NCBI RefSeq assembly: GCF_000334455.1
Contig: NZ_BANX01000044.1
Location: forward strand, 1-44,921
Length of the DNA stretch: 44,921 bases
Source: Gordonia soli NBRC 108243
GTDB lineage: Bacteria; Actinomycetota; Actinomycetes; Mycobacteriales; Mycobacteriaceae
Reading direction: 5' to 3'
Shown here: positions 41,823-44,921 of the stretch, one piece after another
Numbering within the stretch: position 1 is the first letter of the stretch
Layout of the letters: the number at the start of each line of letters is the position of its first letter
Notes under the pieces: model-generated
Database searches by the model: none
Told to the model about the DNA's origin: nothing
The model's input: the letters and a program-made list of their open reading frames with translations, nothing else
Made by a program: the position numbers and the translations under genes

Positions 41823-42815
41823 TCAGTTGTGCGCCGGGCGGGGCGCCTCGTCGATGACTCCGTCGGCCCATCGGTACATCCATTGGGTCGCACTCTGGCC
41901 GTCCAGTTCCCAGTAGCGGGTCGTCGCGTACATCGCGTGCACCGGGTTGTTGGCGGCACCCGCCAATTGTCCGATGGCCCGCAACGGATTGGTGACCGTC
42001 GGCGAATCGCAGATGAGATCGCCCCCGGCACAGATGGACTGGACGCGATCCTGCAGAGTGCCGAATCCGCCGTTGCGCGGACCGGTCATGCTGATGCCCG
42101 GCACGATGTTGCCCATGCCGCCGAGAGCGACCTCGGCACCGACGCCCTGCGGTGACGGCCCGATGTCGTTCTGTTGGCCGGCCTGTCGTCGACCGTCGGC
42201 GATCAGTCCGACCCCGAGCACGAGGTCCTGATCACCGGCGTCCAGGACGCCGCGGCCGTTGCCGATGTTGCTCGCGAGATCACCCGCGATGACCGCACCC
42301 TGGGAGAAGCCCATGATCACGTAGCGCGTCAGCGGACACTTCTTGTTGGTGTCGATGATCTTGCCGGCGGCGCGCTTGTATCCCTGTGTCCGCGAGACGT
42401 TGTAATCGGTCTGGCGATCGGCGAGGTTCGTGGGATTCCGGAACTGCGCGACGTACGGCACGGTGTACACGCTGGTCCGCGATGTGGGGAACTGCTTGTC
42501 GAGCGCGGACGACACCCGCAACATCAGCGACCGCGGGTTGCTGGTCGGGTTGTACGGGTCGTCGTCGGCCGCCGATTCCCAGGTCCCCGGGATCACCAGG
42601 GTGAGGACGTCGGGACAGTCGGCCGACTGCGCGTCGGGGCGTTCCCTCGGCTCCGATGTCGACGGACCTGTCGGACCGCCCGGCAGCCGCGGCGGGCCCG
42701 GTTGGAGCAGGACGACGACCAGGATCACGATCAGGACGATCGCGATCAGGGCCAGCAGCGCCAGGAACAGGACGAATCTACGGATGCGGCGGGGTTTGCC
42801 GCGCTGAGCTGCCAC
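41823..42815 (-). CDS. Culp6/Rv3802c-like cutinase-family esterase
   Basis: A 330-residue membrane-anchored serine esterase of the cutinase-like (Culp) family. A basic N-terminus and one long hydrophobic helix (about 13-37) anchor it, with the catalytic domain outside the membrane. The GFSQG elbow gives Ser171. Asp266 (GGDLICD) and His293 (NNPVHAMY) complete the expected triad and match the order in M. tuberculosis Rv3802c, an essential phospholipase/thioesterase encoded next to fadD32. The GTG start at 42815 lies two bases after the stop of the upstream lipoprotein gene, so the two are probably translationally coupled. Likely role: envelope acyl-ester hydrolysis linked to mycolate homeostasis; the exact reaction is family inference. 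Confidence 0.9.
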   Translation of the reverse strand: MAAQRGKPRRIRRFVLFLALLALIAIVLIVILVVVLLQPGPPRLPGGPTGPSTSEPRERPDAQSADCPDVLTLVIPGTWESAADDDPYNPTSNPRSLMLRVSSALDKQFPTSRTSVYTVPYVAQFRNPTNLADRQTDYNVSRTQGYKRAAGKIIDTNKKCPLTRYVIMGFSQGAVIAGDLASNIGNGRGVLDAGDQDLVLGVGLIADGRRQAGQQNDIGPSPQGVGAEVALGGMGNIVPGISMTGPRNGGFGTLQDRVQSICAGGDLICDSPTVTNPLRAIGQLAGAANNPVHAMYATTRYWELDGQSATQWMYRWADGVIDEAPRPAHN

Positions 42816-42817
42816 GG

Positions 42818-43363
42818 TCAGCAGTAGTTGTCGTCGGCGGCCTTGATCACCTTGTCGGCCTTGGTGTTCGCTTCCGCGACGGTCTTGGTGCCCGGGCCGA
42901 CGGACGCGGTCACGTACGCCTTGACCGTGATCGGGTCGGTGCCCTTCTTGCGCTCACTGCAGATGTACTCCGCCATCGTGAGCGCGATGTTGTTGTCGGT
43001 GTCGCCCATGAACTCGACACGCTGGGACTTCAGGGCCGCGAGATATTTCTTGCCCTTGTCGGTCACCGGCTGTCCGTTCGGCCCCGGGAAGTTCTGTGGC
43101 ACCGATGTGCGGGTGTTGGCCGCGGTCGCGGGGAGACTGCGGCTACCGGTCTCGTCGGATGGGGTCGCGGCCGGTGCAGACGCCTCGCTCGAGGCGTCCG
43201 CGCTCTCGCCGGAGCTGGACGGCGACGAGTACATGGCGGTGGTGGTGACCGGGTTGCTGGTGATCGGAGCGGTCGCGGTGGAGTCGTCGGAGCAGGCCGA
43301 CACCGACCCGACCGTCAGCGCGACTCCGGCTGCCAGCATCGCCAACTGGAGAATCTTCCTCAT
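42818..43363 (-). CDS. putative lipoprotein, DUF732-like
   Basis: A 181-residue exported lipoprotein. MRKILQLAMLAAGVALTV is a short signal peptide ending in the lipobox VSAC, with lipidated Cys24. A Ser/Thr/Ala/Pro-rich linker of about 70 residues follows, then a small helical domain (about 110-181) with GKKYLAALKSQRVEFMGD, a central Cys (MAEYIC) and a terminal Cys. The pattern of a helical domain with two cysteines resembles the mycobacterial DUF732 family, which has no assigned activity. The ATG at 43363 follows a GAGGAAG site; the long upstream in-frame extension is Arg-rich and not credible. It precedes the Culp6-like gene by two bases and may help that esterase at the membrane surface. 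Confidence 0.8.
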   Translation of the reverse strand: MRKILQLAMLAAGVALTVGSVSACSDDSTATAPITSNPVTTTAMYSSPSSSGESADASSEASAPAATPSDETGSRSLPATAANTRTSVPQNFPGPNGQPVTDKGKKYLAALKSQRVEFMGDTDNNIALTMAEYICSERKKGTDPITVKAYVTASVGPGTKTVAEANTKADKVIKAADDNYC

Positions 43364-43417
43364 CGTCACTTCCTCGTGATGCCGCGTCGTCTCGGTGCGG
43401 TCTCTCGTCGATCCGGC

Positions 43418-43438
43418 GTCGTCGTCACTGACGACGAC
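43418..43438. promoter_or_regulatory. perfect 21-bp palindrome upstream of lipoprotein gene
   Basis: GTCGTCGTCA and TGACGACGAC flank a single C. The element lies 54 bases before the lipoprotein ATG, within the likely promoter or leader of the lipoprotein-culp6 unit. It has the size and symmetry of a dimeric regulator's operator; a hairpin in the leader RNA is the alternative. Confidence 0.5.
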
Positions 43439-43575
43439 GGCATGATCCCGGCGGGTCCGCGGGCGTCGGAAACCTGTTCCGGCGCCGTTGCATCCGCCCT
43501 GCGTCAGGCTACCCGCTCGCCGGGGTCGCGACGCCGTCACCGACGTCGCGACCTGCGGAAACGCTTGGATTCCTC

Positions 43576-43596
43576 AGCGAGATCTCAGCCCTCGCT
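43576..43596 (-). terminator. hairpin after mycolyltransferase gene
   Basis: AGCGAG pairs with CTCGCT over a 9-base loop, starting 27 bases past the stop of the minus-strand mycolyltransferase. It is short and has no U-tract, so it is only a weak terminator candidate. Confidence 0.35.
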
Positions 43597-43623
43597 CACC
43601 TGACTCCTCGTTCTGGCCGGGAT

Positions 43624-44921
43624 TCACCGTCCGACGCGTGCACCGTCCTTGGGCGTCCAGGTGATGATGCCGCGTTCGAAGGTGGTGAATCGTCCCTTGC
43701 CGTCGCGCGTCGGCAGCTCGTCGCTGGTGGGCTTGCCCAGGCGCCCCCCGGGCCCACCGGCCGCCACGTAGGCGCCACCGATGCCGCCGCCGACCATCTT
43801 CGGACCCTTGGGACCGCTGATGATGCGAGCGTTGCGGAAGTCCTGCGCCTTGCCGCCGGGCACGCCGTACTCCGGCGTCAGGCACTCGCCGAGCTGGCGG
43901 CGGTTGGCGTCGTAGACCTTGCGGAAGGCGTCGGACACGCGGCAGGCCGGACGGTCGCCGGCGAGCCCCAGCGCGCTGGCCGCCTGGGGCCAGGACTGGG
44001 TGAGCTCGAACTGCCAGTACGGCCAGGTGTGGGTACCCGACGGTCGGTACACGGCCTGTCCGGGGATGCCCTTCTGGTTGAGCCGGATCGCGAACTGCTG
44101 TGACGTGACACGACTCAGGATCTCCAGACCGACGCCCGAGTAGTTGGTGGCCAGCACGGGGATGTCGGATGGCTTGTCGTGCGGACCGACGAGTCCGTTG
44201 CCCGACGAGATGTACAGGCTGGTGCCCTGCAGCTTGTCGGCGAGCACGTACGGGTCGTGCTCCTTCCAGGCCGGGTCGCTGGGCGGCCCGAACATCTTCA
44301 TCGAGTCGTATCCGCCACCGTCACGCAGAGCGAATTGGATGGCCTGCGGCATGCCGTAGGAGGTCATCTGGAGGATGCCCGAGTACGACGCGGCGAACTT
44401 GTAGAAGCCGGGGTTGCGCGCGGCCAGCATCATCGCGGCCGAGCCGCCCATCGACAGACCCTGGATGCCGCGGACGTCGGAGGAGCGCCACTGTCCCTCG
44501 AGGACGGGCGGTAGTTCCTTCTGCAGGAACGTCTCCCACTTGTAGTTCTTGCCCTTGTCGGGCGACTTCCAGTCGGTGTAGAAGCTCGACTCGCCACCGA
44601 TCGGCAGGACGACATTGACGTTCTTGTCCTTGTAGAAGTCCTCGATGTTGGTGTTGATGATCCAACCGCTCTGGTTCTCCTGCGCACGCAGGCCGTCGAG
44701 CGTGACCAGCTGCGGGAACTTGTCGCGCGGCTTGGAGTTCCAATCACGCGCGAGCAGGATCTGTACCTGGACGTTGATGCCCATCGACGGCGAGTGGACC
44801 CACAGGGCCACCCGACGATCGGAGTACCAGAACGAGTTCACGACCTTCGCCGGCTCGGCAGCCGGGGCCGCCGCGGGTGCAGCGGGTGCCGCGGGTTCGG
44901 CCGGGGCGGGCGAGCGCGGTG
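43624..44921 (-). CDS. antigen 85-type mycolyltransferase with C-terminal LGFP repeat (5'-truncated)
   Basis: This secreted alpha/beta hydrolase is of the antigen 85/Cmt esterase family, which transfers mycolates between trehalose mycolates and arabinogalactan. The visible part has PQLVTLDGLRAQENQSGW, NVVLPIGGESSFYTDW, the nucleophile elbow GLSMGGSAA, and YSGILQMTSYGMPQAI. A C-terminal segment of about 55 residues (GGAYVAAGGPGGRLGKPTSDE, FERGIITWTPKDGA) reads as one LGFP repeat, a cell-wall binding module known from corynebacterial and gordonial envelope proteins. The frame stays open through an Ala/Pro/Glu-rich linker to the window edge, so the signal peptide and true start lie outside. The GTG at 44841 is internal. 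It is the first gene of the mycolate cluster seen here. Confidence 0.92.
   Translation of the reverse strand, partial: PRSPAPAEPAAPAAPAAAPAAEPAKVVNSFWYSDRRVALWVHSPSMGINVQVQILLARDWNSKPRDKFPQLVTLDGLRAQENQSGWIINTNIEDFYKDKNVNVVLPIGGESSFYTDWKSPDKGKNYKWETFLQKELPPVLEGQWRSSDVRGIQGLSMGGSAAMMLAARNPGFYKFAASYSGILQMTSYGMPQAIQFALRDGGGYDSMKMFGPPSDPAWKEHDPYVLADKLQGTSLYISSGNGLVGPHDKPSDIPVLATNYSGVGLEILSRVTSQQFAIRLNQKGIPGQAVYRPSGTHTWPYWQFELTQSWPQAASALGLAGDRPACRVSDAFRKVYDANRRQLGECLTPEYGVPGGKAQDFRNARIISGPKGPKMVGGGIGGAYVAAGGPGGRLGKPTSDELPTRDGKGRFTTFERGIITWTPKDGARVGR

Noticed and set aside
44841..44841. GTG as the start of the mycolyltransferase.
   Set aside because: The frame continues upstream through an Ala/Pro/Glu linker to the window edge, and a start here would leave a secreted-family enzyme without a signal peptide.

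Overview
This is a high-GC actinobacterial segment, evidently from a mycolic-acid-making member of the Mycobacteriales. It carries two halves of the mycolyl-arabinogalactan cell-wall programme: arabinan synthesis (dprE1, dprE2, aftA and emb genes) and mycolic-acid condensation and transfer (accD4, pks13, fadD32, a Culp6-type cutinase-like esterase and an antigen 85-type mycolyltransferase). The LGFP repeat on the mycolyltransferase, the gene order and the codon use fit Gordonia or a close relative better than Mycobacterium. That placement is inference.

Layout. 1-6.1 kb holds accessory genes: an orphan membrane protein, a CrtI/PYROXD2-like flavoprotein, a secreted lipase, and an MFS exporter behind a TetR regulator. 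6.2-11.2 kb holds dprE1-dprE2-aftA plus a metallo-beta-lactamase-fold hydrolase on the plus strand. These make decaprenyl-phosphoryl-arabinose and put the first arabinofuranose on galactan. 11.2-12.6 kb holds an SRPBCC/ArsR pair and aroQ on the minus strand. 12.7-30 kb is filled by five full-length Emb arabinosyltransferases: embC (+), a minus-strand embA-embB pair, and a plus-strand embA-embB pair. 30-31.3 kb holds a hypothetical protein and a Dps ferritin. 31.4-44.9 kb, all on the minus strand, reads mycolyltransferase (cut by the window end), lipoprotein, Culp6-like esterase, F420-type LLM oxidoreductase, fadD32, pks13, accD4.

The most unusual feature is the emb region. Mycobacterium tuberculosis has embC-embA-embB on one strand. 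Here a second embA-embB pair sits head-to-head with the first, between embC and the collinear pair. Both pairs keep the same eight-base ATGACTGA stop/start overlap. Both EmbB copies carry a Ser/Thr/acidic linker that I do not recall in M. tuberculosis EmbB, and both have Val where M. tuberculosis EmbB has Met306. The inverted EmbB also lacks a conserved active-site Trp, so it may have a different acceptor, donor or drug response. The convergent embC/embB junction carries 54-bp direct repeats that could mark the rearrangement.

A second theme is transcription. Several key genes (dprE1, tetR, aroQ, embC, both embA genes, dps, pks13) have a TANNNT -10-like box 6-9 bases before the start codon, and most lack a clear Shine-Dalgarno sequence, as expected for leaderless mRNAs. 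Operator-like palindromes lie in front of the lipase, the TetR/MFS unit, the SRPBCC/ArsR unit and the lipoprotein/Culp6 unit. All family assignments come from reading motifs and from memory of reference proteins. No database search was run.
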